From IMG/VR virus record IMGVR_UViG_3300023176_005352, positions 1 to 36,778 of that record: DNA of 36,778 nucleotides. One strand, 5' to 3'. The notes beneath the pieces are model-generated. The model was not told the origin of the DNA and ran no database searches. It saw only the letters and a list, made by a program, of their open reading frames with translations. The position numbers and the translations under genes are program-made. Origin of the DNA: a virus. Shown here piece after piece: positions 31,047 to 36,778 of this stretch (position 1 is its first letter; each line of letters starts with the position of its first letter).

Positions 31047-32000
31047 ATGATTGAAGCAAAAAACAATGAAGTACTCTGGGTCGAGAAATATCGTCCTCAA
31101 AAAGTTGACGACACAATTCTTCCAGAGCAACTCAAAACAACTTTCCGCAAATTCGTATCAGACGGAAACGTTCCAAACTTATTATTAACAGGTGGACCAG
31201 GTGTAGGTAAAACTACAATCGCAAAAGCCATGCTCGAAGAACTTGGTTGTGATTATATTATTAAAAATGGTTCACTTAATGTTAACATCGATTCTATTCG
31301 ATATGATATTTCTACTTTCGCTTCTGCTGTATCTCTCACAGGTACAGGTCGAAAGTATGTCATTTTTGACGAAGCAGATTATTTGAACGCAGCAAACGTT
31401 CAACCTGCTCTTCGTAATTTCATCGAAGAATATTCAGCCAATTGCGGCTTTATCTTTACATGTAATTTTAAGAATAGAATCATTTCTCCACTTCGATCTC
31501 GTCTTTCTGAAGTGGACTTTACTATTGAACAATCTCAAAGACCTGCGCTTGCAATGCAGTTCTTTAAAAGAGTAACAGCTATTCTCGATCAAGAAAATGT
31601 TCCTTATGACAAAAGTGTCGTAGCAAAAGTAATTGAAAAACATTTTCCTGATTTTCGAAGAGTATTAACAGAACTACAATCCTATGCAGCATCAGGAAGA
31701 ATTGACGAAGGTATATTCGTTAATCTTAAACAAGAAGCACTTGACGAACTTTTTGGTTTCCTTAAAGCTAAAAACTTTACTGAAATGCGCAAATGGGTTG
31801 CAAAAAATTCAGACCAGGATATGAACGAAATGTTTCGTCGTATCTATGATATGGCTTCATCTAAAGTCGAATTCCGTACACAACCAGGTTTCATAGTTAC
31901 ACTTGCTGACTATATGTACAAAGCAAACTTTGTAGCAGATCAAGAAATTAATATGGTTGCATTCTTAACTGAGGTAATGATGGAATCGGAGTTTGTCTGA
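31047..32000 (+). CDS. 44: Clamp loader large subunit gp44
   Basis: AAA+ ATPase that opens the gp45 clamp. Walker A is GGPGVGKTT (49-57), Walker B is VIFDEADYL, and the sensor/arginine-finger region is FTCNFKNR...LRSRLSE. The 317-residue length is like T4 gp44. Forms the 4:1 complex with gp62. AACAGGTGATCT precedes the start. Confidence 0.95.
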   Translation: MIEAKNNEVLWVEKYRPQKVDDTILPEQLKTTFRKFVSDGNVPNLLLTGGPGVGKTTIAKAMLEELGCDYIIKNGSLNVNIDSIRYDISTFASAVSLTGTGRKYVIFDEADYLNAANVQPALRNFIEEYSANCGFIFTCNFKNRIISPLRSRLSEVDFTIEQSQRPALAMQFFKRVTAILDQENVPYDKSVVAKVIEKHFPDFRRVLTELQSYAASGRIDEGIFVNLKQEALDELFGFLKAKNFTEMRKWVAKNSDQDMNEMFRRIYDMASSKVEFRTQPGFIVTLADYMYKANFVADQEINMVAFLTEVMMESEFV

Positions 32001-32197
32001 TGGTAAGCATATTAAGTAATGGTAAAAAGTGTTTCAATTGCGCTAAACGTATGCGAGGAGGTGAAGAATATACGATTAAGCTTGACACACTTGAAGGTAG
32101 ACATGAAGTGCTTATGTGCGAAGAATGCGCAAAAGACTTTAATGACATAATGATTCAATTAGAGGACGTAATTAATGAAAGAGATAAGTCCGTTTGA
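32000..32197 (+). CDS. Small zinc-ribbon-like protein
   Basis: A 65-residue protein with CFNC (residues 11-14) and CEEC (39-42), likely to bind zinc. Start overlaps the gp44 stop by one base and its end overlaps gene 62 by 23 bases, so it is embedded in the clamp loader operon. Function unknown. Confidence 0.68.
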   Translation: MVSILSNGKKCFNCAKRMRGGEEYTIKLDTLEGRHEVLMCEECAKDFNDIMIQLEDVINERDKSV

Positions 32198-32567
32198 TTT
32201 TATGAATGCGGCTTCTTTTAGTAAAGAAGATCTCATTCGAAATAGTGATAATCCAGAAATTACAGAAAAAACATATAACGCATATATCGTCAACAGAGGC
32301 TTCGCAAATTTCGAAGATACTATATTACATGCTAATGAAATGAATCAACGTCATGAATTATTCCTTGGTGCTCAATTCGACTATTATAGGTCTGTCTTAA
32401 GAAAAAGAAAAAGATTTTCTAAATGGCATAAAGCAGATAAAAACAAAGATCTTGATGCAATACAAGAAGTATATCAATGTAATAGAACTGTTGCGAAACA
32501 ATATTTAAAGGTATTATCTAAAGAACAATTACAAACGGTACATGATCGTCTTTTCATCGGTGGCTAA
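32175..32567 (+). CDS. 62: Clamp loader small subunit gp62
   Basis: Non-ATPase partner of gp44. The 130-residue product shows the gp62-like N-terminus (SPFDFMNAASFSKEDLIRNS) and VKQYLKVLSKEQL-type helical end; it is shorter than T4 gp62 (187) but fits shorter marine versions. Position after gp44 and before regA is the T4 arrangement. Confidence 0.85.
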   Translation: MKEISPFDFMNAASFSKEDLIRNSDNPEITEKTYNAYIVNRGFANFEDTILHANEMNQRHELFLGAQFDYYRSVLRKRKRFSKWHKADKNKDLDAIQEVYQCNRTVAKQYLKVLSKEQLQTVHDRLFIGG

Positions 32568-32643
32568 AACTTAAATAAAATAAATAAAAATGAATGGTTA
32601 TATACCATGCCACAAATTAAAATTATAAAGGTGAATATAAATC

Positions 32644-33048
32644 ATGGAAAACGAAGATATTTTTAGAGGAGTGGGTGTAGAGGTTACTTTACCAACACCG
32701 GACTCCTTCTTAAAAATTAAAGAGACATTAACTCGTATTGGAATTTCTTCTCGTAAAGAAAAGAAACTTTTTCAGTCATGTCATATTCTTCATAAAAAAG
32801 GAAGATATTCAATTCTTCATTTTAAAGAATTGTTTATTTTAGATGGTAAGCACAATACGTTTACAGAAGAAGACCACGCAAGACGCAATACGATAGTAAA
32901 CTTATTAGAAGAATGGGAACTCATTAAAGTAGTAGACCCAGCTAAAACAAAAGAACCAGTTGCTTCTCTTAATCAAATTAAGATTATTGCATTTAAAGAG
33001 AAAGATGACTGGGATCTTACAGTAAAGTATAATATTGGTAAAAAATAG
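32644..33048 (+). CDS. regA: Translational repressor RegA
   Basis: RNA-binding protein that represses translation of several early genes. The 134-residue product matches T4 RegA well: KIKETLTRIGISSRKEKKLF, SCHILHKKGRYSILHFKELF, DGKHNTFTEEDHARRNTIV and LLEEWELIKVV. It has a 10-residue N-terminal extension relative to T4. AAAGGTGAATATAAATC precedes the start, so autoregulation at this site is plausible. Confidence 0.94.
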   Translation: MENEDIFRGVGVEVTLPTPDSFLKIKETLTRIGISSRKEKKLFQSCHILHKKGRYSILHFKELFILDGKHNTFTEEDHARRNTIVNLLEEWELIKVVDPAKTKEPVASLNQIKIIAFKEKDDWDLTVKYNIGKK

Positions 33049-33077
33049 TTGACATTCTGTAAAGAATGTATTATAAT
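33049..33077 (+). promoter_or_regulatory. Promoter of the dUTPase gene
   Basis: TTGACA (33049-33054), 17-bp spacer, TATAAT (33072-33077). The perfect inverted repeat ACATTC-TGTAAA-GAATGT lies at 33052-33069, overlapping the -35 and spacer. Confidence 0.9.
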
Positions 33078-33084
33078 ATAATGA

Positions 33085-33160
33085 CTAGGCAAGAACAGCA
33101 ACCTTGTCCTCTAAATAAAGAAAAATTAGAGGAAAAGAAAAAACAGCAACAAGATCCTAG
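33085..33160 (+). promoter_or_regulatory. Structured 5' leader of the dUTPase mRNA
   Basis: Nested complementary pairs are CTAGG/CCTAG (33085-33089 and 33156-33160), CTTGT/ACAAG (33103-33107 and 33149-33153) and CCTCTAA/TTAGAGG (33108-33114 and 33126-33132, 11-base loop). AACAGCAAC is repeated at 33094-33102 and 33142-33150. The leader starts near 33084 and ends at the ATG at 33181. Confidence 0.5.
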
Positions 33161-33180
33161 AAATAGTTGAAGGTTATATA

Positions 33181-33696
33181 ATGAGCACTTTATTAGTTTA
33201 TAAGTCATCTCCAAAAGTAAAACTTCCGGCTCTCGCTACCGAAGAGTCCGCATGCTTTGACGTCGAATCTTTCTTTGAAGTAGGACAAAAGATTCGAGTA
33301 TTTAATTCTGTTAATAGAGAAACAGAAGTATTAACAAAAGAAATTCAAGGAGAAACTGCGTTTCTTCTTCATCCTGCTCATAGAGCATTTGTTCCCACTG
33401 GTCTTATTTTTAACATACCACCAGATCACGTACTTAAAATGTATGTACGTAGTAGTGTAGCAGCTAAAAAAGGTTTAGTTCTTACAAATGGTGTAGGTAT
33501 TATTGATAGTGATTATTTCCATGAAACACATATACTTTTAACAAATATATCTGATTCAATAGTACGAGTTGTAAGTGGTGAGCGATTAGCTCAATGTAAA
33601 TTAGAAAAGAATTTATCGTATTCTATACAAGAAACAAGTAAGAAACCAGCGCAACGAACAAGCCGCGCTGGAGGAATAGGAAGTACTGGAGATTAA
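33181..33696 (+). CDS. dut: dUTPase (dUTP diphosphatase)
   Basis: Hydrolyses dUTP to dUMP. The five trimeric dUTPase motifs are visible: ACFDVES, VPTGLIFNIP, VRSSVAAKKGLVLTNGVGII (motif 3 core), GERLAQC and RAGGIGSTGD at the C-terminus. The 171-residue length is ordinary. Its last 4 bases overlap the convergent gene at 33693-34058. Confidence 0.92.
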   Translation: MSTLLVYKSSPKVKLPALATEESACFDVESFFEVGQKIRVFNSVNRETEVLTKEIQGETAFLLHPAHRAFVPTGLIFNIPPDHVLKMYVRSSVAAKKGLVLTNGVGIIDSDYFHETHILLTNISDSIVRVVSGERLAQCKLEKNLSYSIQETSKKPAQRTSRAGGIGSTGD

Positions 33697-34058
33697 AGCG
33701 CCGCTAGAGTTATAACTCTACATAGGTGCTCATCTTTTTGTTTAGAACCAATAATAAATGTTAGTTCTGAACCTTTTTTGATTGTCCTTGTGGCAGTCTT
33801 AAAATTGACTTTAGAGTCGGTAGTAATTGGAAGTTCGCAATCTAAATTTGCATTCCAAAATTTACCAGCTTTTTTGTCTAATATGATCATTGCATCTTTA
33901 GTCATTATAGTTGTATGGTCAATATTACGAATATTAACTTCATCTGCAAAAGCTAATGAAGGAACAATGAGAAAGGTTGCTAAATACTTATTAGCTACTT
34001 TATGAAAACGACCAGCTTTCATGAGTTTGTCTAGTTTTTTAAAGAATTGTTTTAGCAT
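33693..34058 (-). CDS. Exported small protein with signal peptide
   Basis: The 121-residue protein starts MLKQFFKKLDKLMKAGRFHK and carries a long basic N-region followed by the hydrophobic core YLATFLIVPSLAFA and a likely signal peptidase cut after AFA-D. The mature part has two cysteines, which may form a disulfide, and basic beta-rich sequence. ATG 34058 has AGGAGAAATACA upstream; a longer frame to 34115 would include a late promoter. Late expression and export suggest a cell-envelope role such as lysis or superinfection exclusion; that is inference. Confidence 0.72.
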   Translation of the reverse strand: MLKQFFKKLDKLMKAGRFHKVANKYLATFLIVPSLAFADEVNIRNIDHTTIMTKDAMIILDKKAGKFWNANLDCELPITTDSKVNFKTATRTIKKGSELTFIIGSKQKDEHLCRVITLAAL

Positions 34059-34093
34059 TGTATTTCTCCTGTAAATATATTGTATATACTTTT

Positions 34094-34101
34094 TATTTAT
34101 A
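34094..34101 (-). promoter_or_regulatory. T4-type late promoter TATAAATA
   Basis: The minus strand reads GTTGTATAAATAAA with an exact T4 late consensus TATAAATA, 36 bases before the start of the exported protein gene. Confidence 0.75.
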
Positions 34102-34130
34102 CAACTATGTGACAATTAGGTGACAAAATT

Positions 34131-34280
34131 ATGAAAAAAGATGACACTTTATTAGTGAAAATAAACAAAGAACAAAAGAAAGAATTCATTCAACTTTGTA
34201 AAGATATCGATACTTCTGCATCTAGAGAAGTACGAAATTTTATTAAAAATTTTATTGCGAATAATAAAGAAGTTGAATAA
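34131..34280 (+). CDS. Ribbon-helix-helix protein, 49 aa
   Basis: The frame MKKDDTLLVKINKEQKKEF followed by IQLCKDIDTSASREVRNFIKN has the MetJ/Arc pattern: a beta strand (TLLVKI), helix, loop and helix (SREVRNFIKNFI). Likely a small DNA-binding repressor. AGGTGA precedes the ATG at good spacing. Its stop overlaps the hsp20 late promoter at 34276. It stands on the opposite strand to the exported protein gene and may control one or both flanking late genes, by inference. Confidence 0.72.
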   Translation: MKKDDTLLVKINKEQKKEFIQLCKDIDTSASREVRNFIKNFIANNKEVE

Positions 34281-34283
34281 ATA
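34276..34283 (+). promoter_or_regulatory. Putative late promoter of hsp20
   Basis: AATAAATA in TTGAATAAATAGT, overlapping the stop of the ribbon-helix-helix gene, and the same context as the candidate at 9848-9855. An 86-base leader separates it from the hsp20 start. Confidence 0.5.
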
Positions 34284-34288
34284 GTTTT

Positions 34289-34334
34289 GTATACGCCGAA
34301 AGGGTATACGAAAAGGTGAAGGGTAAATACCTTC
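34289..34334 (+). promoter_or_regulatory. Two stem-loops in the hsp20 leader
   Basis: GTATAC (34289-34294) pairs with GTATAC (34304-34309), with CC/GG above and a GAAA tetraloop; then GAAGG (34318-34322) pairs with CCTTC (34330-34334). The ribosome site AATAGGAGATA lies after both hairpins. Confidence 0.55.
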
Positions 34335-34368
34335 AAATATTAATATCTAGCTTAATAGGAGATAAAAA

Positions 34369-34815
34369 ATGACTGGATTAAATATAAACCACTTAACCCC
34401 TTTTGCTGTCGGATTCGATAGAATGTTTGACAGATTAGTGGAGTTCCCACAAGTACATCAATCACAAGGCTTCCCGCCTTACAACATCAAAAGAAATAAA
34501 GACGGCGATAAGTTCTCTATTGAACTTGCATTAGCTGGTCTTGACATTAATGATGTTGATATTGAAGTGAAAGAAGATGTTCTTACAGTAAAATCAGTTG
34601 ATACTGATAAAGCTGATGATGAAGCCGTAGTACTACATAAAGGAATTTCTCAAAAGAAATTTACTCGTAGTTTTACATTAGCTGACGACTTAAAAGTAGT
34701 TGGTGCTAACTTCAAAAATGGTTTGTTGGTCATTGGACTCGAAAGGATTATTCCTGAAGAGAAAAGACCACAAAAAATCAAAATTGACAATAAGAAAGAA
34801 TTCTTAGTAGGTTAA
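34369..34815 (+). CDS. Hsp20 small heat shock protein
   Basis: Alpha-crystallin domain chaperone (148 aa): PPYNIKRNKDGDKFSIELAL starts the domain, LAGLDINDVDIEVKEDVLTV follows, then HKGISQKKFTRSFTL and AnFKNGLLVIGLERIIPEE with the IxI/V-like tail (PQKIKI). Hsp20 genes are typical of marine T4-like phages. It is followed by a terminator, so it is expressed alone from its late-type promoter. Confidence 0.95.
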   Translation: MTGLNINHLTPFAVGFDRMFDRLVEFPQVHQSQGFPPYNIKRNKDGDKFSIELALAGLDINDVDIEVKEDVLTVKSVDTDKADDEAVVLHKGISQKKFTRSFTLADDLKVVGANFKNGLLVIGLERIIPEEKRPQKIKIDNKKEFLVG

Positions 34816-34823
34816 TTTTAATC

Positions 34824-34852
34824 CGGGAGAGTGCAATGCTCTCCCGATTTTA
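34824..34852 (+). terminator. Terminator after hsp20
   Basis: CGGGAGAG (34824-34831) and CTCTCCCG (34839-34846) form an 8-bp stem with a 7-base loop, followed by ATTTTAT. The T-run is short. Confidence 0.72.
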
Positions 34853-34878
34853 TAACATGTTTTGAAAGGAAATTTATT

Positions 34879-35412
34879 ATGGAAAAAACTTTACCACAAG
34901 TAACATTCAAACTAAGACAACGCAATGTTGATACCGCCGAATTTGAATGGGTTCATAAAACTACCGATGACTTTTTTAAAGGAAAAAGAGTTGTAGCTTT
35001 TTCTCTTCCCGGTGCTTTTACTCCAACCTGTTCTAATTTTCAGGTACCTGGTTATAACGCATTAATGCCGGAGTTTGCAGCATTAGGTATTGATGCAATT
35101 TATTGTATTTCTTGTAATGACGCTTTTGTTATGAATGCTTGGAAAAATGATCAAAGAGCAGAAAATATCACATTTATTCCTGATGGTTCTTGCGAATTTA
35201 CCGCAGGTATGGATATGTTAGTTGCAAAAGATAATCTTGGTTTCGGTAAGCGTTCTTGGAGATATGCTATGGTTGTAAATGATGGTGTTGTTGAAAAGAT
35301 GTTTATTGAGCCTGGTAAATCTGATGATTGTGAAACAGATCCTTATGGAGAAACTTCACCAGAATCTGTAAGATCTTATTTAGAGAATGTTAAAACGACA
35401 TTAGTCGCTTAA
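34879..35412 (+). CDS. Peroxiredoxin (Prx5-type)
   Basis: Thiol peroxidase of 177 aa with the active site PGAFTPTCS (peroxidatic Cys51) and the conserved WKNDQ and GKRSWRYAMVVNDGVVEKMF segments. The N-terminal KTTDDFFKGKRVVAFS is like bacterial Prx5 proteins of marine bacteria. It would detoxify peroxides in infected cells. GAAAGGAAATTTATT precedes the ATG 34879; an upstream frame from 34831 starts inside the terminator and is rejected. Between two terminators, it is a single gene unit. Confidence 0.92.
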   Translation: MEKTLPQVTFKLRQRNVDTAEFEWVHKTTDDFFKGKRVVAFSLPGAFTPTCSNFQVPGYNALMPEFAALGIDAIYCISCNDAFVMNAWKNDQRAENITFIPDGSCEFTAGMDMLVAKDNLGFGKRSWRYAMVVNDGVVEKMFIEPGKSDDCETDPYGETSPESVRSYLENVKTTLVA

Positions 35413-35415
35413 TTT

Positions 35416-35443
35416 AAAAGAGGACTTCGGTCCTCTTTTTTTT
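35416..35443. terminator. Bidirectional terminator with TTCG tetraloop
   Basis: AAAAGAGGAC (35416-35425), TTCG, GTCCTCTTTT (35430-35439) then TTTT. The symmetrical A/T tracts let it terminate both the peroxiredoxin gene and the convergent virion gene. Confidence 0.9.
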
Positions 35444-36778
35444 AAACTAAACCAGGTATTGCAATAAATCCTGGTCCGCCATTACTTCCACCGCCATATC
35501 CTAGTGCGTAAGAAGTTACGTTACTTGCACTAGTCTTACTCATACTTGTATTATTGAATACGTTTGTTCCACCTTGAGTATAATAATTATTCATAATAGG
35601 ATTACCACCGGCTCCACTTGCCAATGAATCCATTTGTTCAGCTAAAGCGTCTTGGCTTTGTTTTTGAATTTCATTATATTCTGCTAATTGTCTATTATAT
35701 TCATCAATAGCAGCTTGTTGTCTTTGTATTTCTTCAAGTCTTCTGTCAATAACATTTTGAGATGCTTCTCTTTGAGATTGTAAAAGATCTCTTTCTTCTT
35801 TCGCGTCTTCAATCATGCGATCTAAACGACCTTCACCGACTGTAAATGATCTACCATCAGTACCTACATTAAACATTCCATTTGCTGCACCCGCGGCTTT
35901 TATAGCTTCAAGTCTTTCAATTTCAGAATTCATACCATTGAATTCCTCTGCGGTATCTCTAAGGAACTGATTAGCTACATCATTAGTTGCTGTTAAAGCA
36001 TCAATAACTTGTTGCGCGGTTGTTTCTTCTGTGAATTCACCTTGATTTCTTATAGCTTGTTCAACTGTATTAGGTAATGTATCAATACCTCTATCACCCC
36101 AATCTCTCCAGGCCTCACCGGCTTTAGTAGCAATAGAAGAACCAAATCCCCAGATTGCTCCTGATATTGCACCAGGTAAAGCACCTACACCTGCAAATAA
36201 TGAACCTGTACCAGCTCCAACTGCAGTACTTATTGTTGTATCAACTAAAACATCACCGGCTTGATCTAATAAACTACCTCTATCTGCTTGCGCTAAAAGT
36301 TCTGCTTCTAATGCATCTGCACTAAGATTCTCTTCATCAAATAAACCTAATACAGCTGCTGCTGTTAAACCACCACCAAGAAAACCTGCACCTTTTGCAA
36401 CCAGGCCTGGACCTCGCAATCTTGAAGCTTGTCTAGCTAAGAAGCCCGGTCTTTTATTTGCTGCAGCGTCCTCAGCTGCTATTCTCAATGCAGTATTTCT
36501 AGCGGCACCGGTTAATCTTTGTCCCGTTTTATTACTAATAGGATTACCATCAGCATCTAATGTAAAGTTTCTTGGAGTAGTAGGAACTCCTCTCGGTGGA
36601 GTTGGCGGAACACCTGGATTAACTGTTGGTACACGCGGGCGGCCAGCCAACCGGCCGGGTATGGAACCTAAAAATCTTCCTGCTGCCAATGCTGCCGTCG
36701 CAGCAACCATTGCACCTCTAAACGCTAAAGCCGCAACACCTATACCTGCAATTATTTTTAAAGCATTTCCAACTGCAT
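35442..36778 (-). CDS. Virion protein, tape-measure-like, 5' end beyond the right edge
   Basis: The frame stays open from the window edge (about 445 codons) to the stop at 35442. It is rich in alanine/glycine with a hydrophobic N-terminal segment (AGIGVAALAFRGAMVAAT), a proline-rich linker, another hydrophobic helix-glycine region (ISTAVGAGTGSLFAGVGALP), a coiled coil (DLLQSQREASQNVID, LEEIQRQQAAIDEYNR) and an asparagine-rich end (MNNYYTQGG, VFNNTS). This resembles the C-terminal part of tape measure or other tail proteins. The start ATG at 36710 is probably not the real one. Confidence 0.6.
   Translation of the reverse strand, partial: AVGNALKIIAGIGVAALAFRGAMVAATAALAAGRFLGSIPGRLAGRPRVPTVNPGVPPTPPRGVPTTPRNFTLDADGNPISNKTGQRLTGAARNTALRIAAEDAAANKRPGFLARQASRLRGPGLVAKGAGFLGGGLTAAAVLGLFDEENLSADALEAELLAQADRGSLLDQAGDVLVDTTISTAVGAGTGSLFAGVGALPGAISGAIWGFGSSIATKAGEAWRDWGDRGIDTLPNTVEQAIRNQGEFTEETTAQQVIDALTATNDVANQFLRDTAEEFNGMNSEIERLEAIKAAGAANGMFNVGTDGRSFTVGEGRLDRMIEDAKEERDLLQSQREASQNVIDRRLEEIQRQQAAIDEYNRQLAEYNEIQKQSQDALAEQMDSLASGAGGNPIMNNYYTQGGTNVFNNTSMSKTSASNVTSYALGYGGGSNGGPGFIAIPGLV

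Noticed and set aside
32571-32596. AATAAATA in an A-rich run before regA as a late promoter
   Set aside because: Within a low-complexity run (AAATAAAATAAATAAAA); regA is an early gene, so a chance match is likely.
33081-33170. A 29-codon frame in the dUTPase leader (MTRQEQQPCPLNKEKLEEKK and nine further residues)
   Set aside because: Its ATG is three bases after the -10 box, upstream of the likely transcript start, and has no ribosome site. The leader structure explains the sequence better.
34831-34878. Extension of peroxiredoxin to an upstream ATG
   Set aside because: Begins inside the hsp20 terminator and has no ribosome site.
1-36778. CRISPR arrays, insertion sequences, integrase or attachment sites
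   Set aside because: None seen: no regularly spaced repeat series, no transposase or recombinase motifs.

Overview
This window is a stretch of a T4-like myovirus genome (Caudoviricetes, tailed phage). It carries most of the T4 core replication and recombination set in recognisable form: topoisomerase II (gp39/60 and gp52), UvsY, UvsW, gp55, gp47/gp46, gp43, gp45, gp44, gp62, RegA, DexA, a DsbA-like protein, and a gp42-like hydroxymethylase. The base composition is AT-rich. The added genes (peptide deformylase, Hsp20, peroxiredoxin, MazG-like enzyme, FkbM methyltransferases, tRNAs for A-ending codons) resemble those of marine T4-like phages of SAR11 or cyanobacteria. The host cannot be fixed from this sequence alone.

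Layout. Positions 1-4740 are a minus-strand early-type region of small unknown genes, three tRNAs (Ile-UAU, Leu-UAA, Arg-UCU), an HExxH metallopeptidase and a DUF262-HNH type nuclease. Positions 4816-9124 carry both topoisomerase subunits, two small proteins and an FkbM methyltransferase, which meets a second, convergent FkbM paralog (9111-9830). A tail-tube-like virion gene (9895) sits behind a putative late promoter. Positions 10392-20424 hold uvsY, uvsW, 55, an APS-kinase/DUF2061/nucleotidyltransferase group, def, 47, 46 and 43. Positions 20421-24390 hold a sulfotransferase-like gene and nucleotide-metabolism genes. Positions 24411-29940 form a tightly coupled sugar and DNA-modification operon. 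Positions 29945-33696 are 45, 44, 62, regA and dut. The right end (33693-36778) looks late: an exported protein, a ribbon-helix-helix protein, Hsp20, peroxiredoxin and the end of a tape-measure-like virion protein.

The most interesting system is the block 23283-29940. It combines a gp42-type dCMP hydroxymethylase (Cys144 and Asp175, spaced as Cys148/Asp179 in T4), dCMP deaminase, a GalE-like epimerase, a GT-B glycosyltransferase resembling T4 beta-glucosyltransferase, a UDP-galactopyranose mutase, a C5-cytosine methyltransferase homolog with a degenerate cofactor motif, DexA, and a GT-A glycosyltransferase. I infer a pathway that makes a furanosyl sugar nucleotide (UDP-Galf, or possibly UDP-Araf) and attaches it to hydroxymethylated cytosine in phage DNA. 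A second possible pathway links the APS-kinase-like and nucleotidyltransferase genes to the sulfotransferase-like gene.

Regulation is unusually readable. At least thirteen promoters share the form TTGACATTT, 17-bp spacer and TATAAT/TAGAAT, many with an extended TGTGn just before the -10. The promoters of uvsY, 43 and 45 each carry a different inverted repeat centred on or near the -10 box. Two tandem 26-bp palindromes precede the gene 43 promoter. Late promoters of T4 type (TATAAATA and AATAAATA) precede virion or late genes. No interval over 300 bases lacks a gene; the longest, 4586-4871, holds three promoters.
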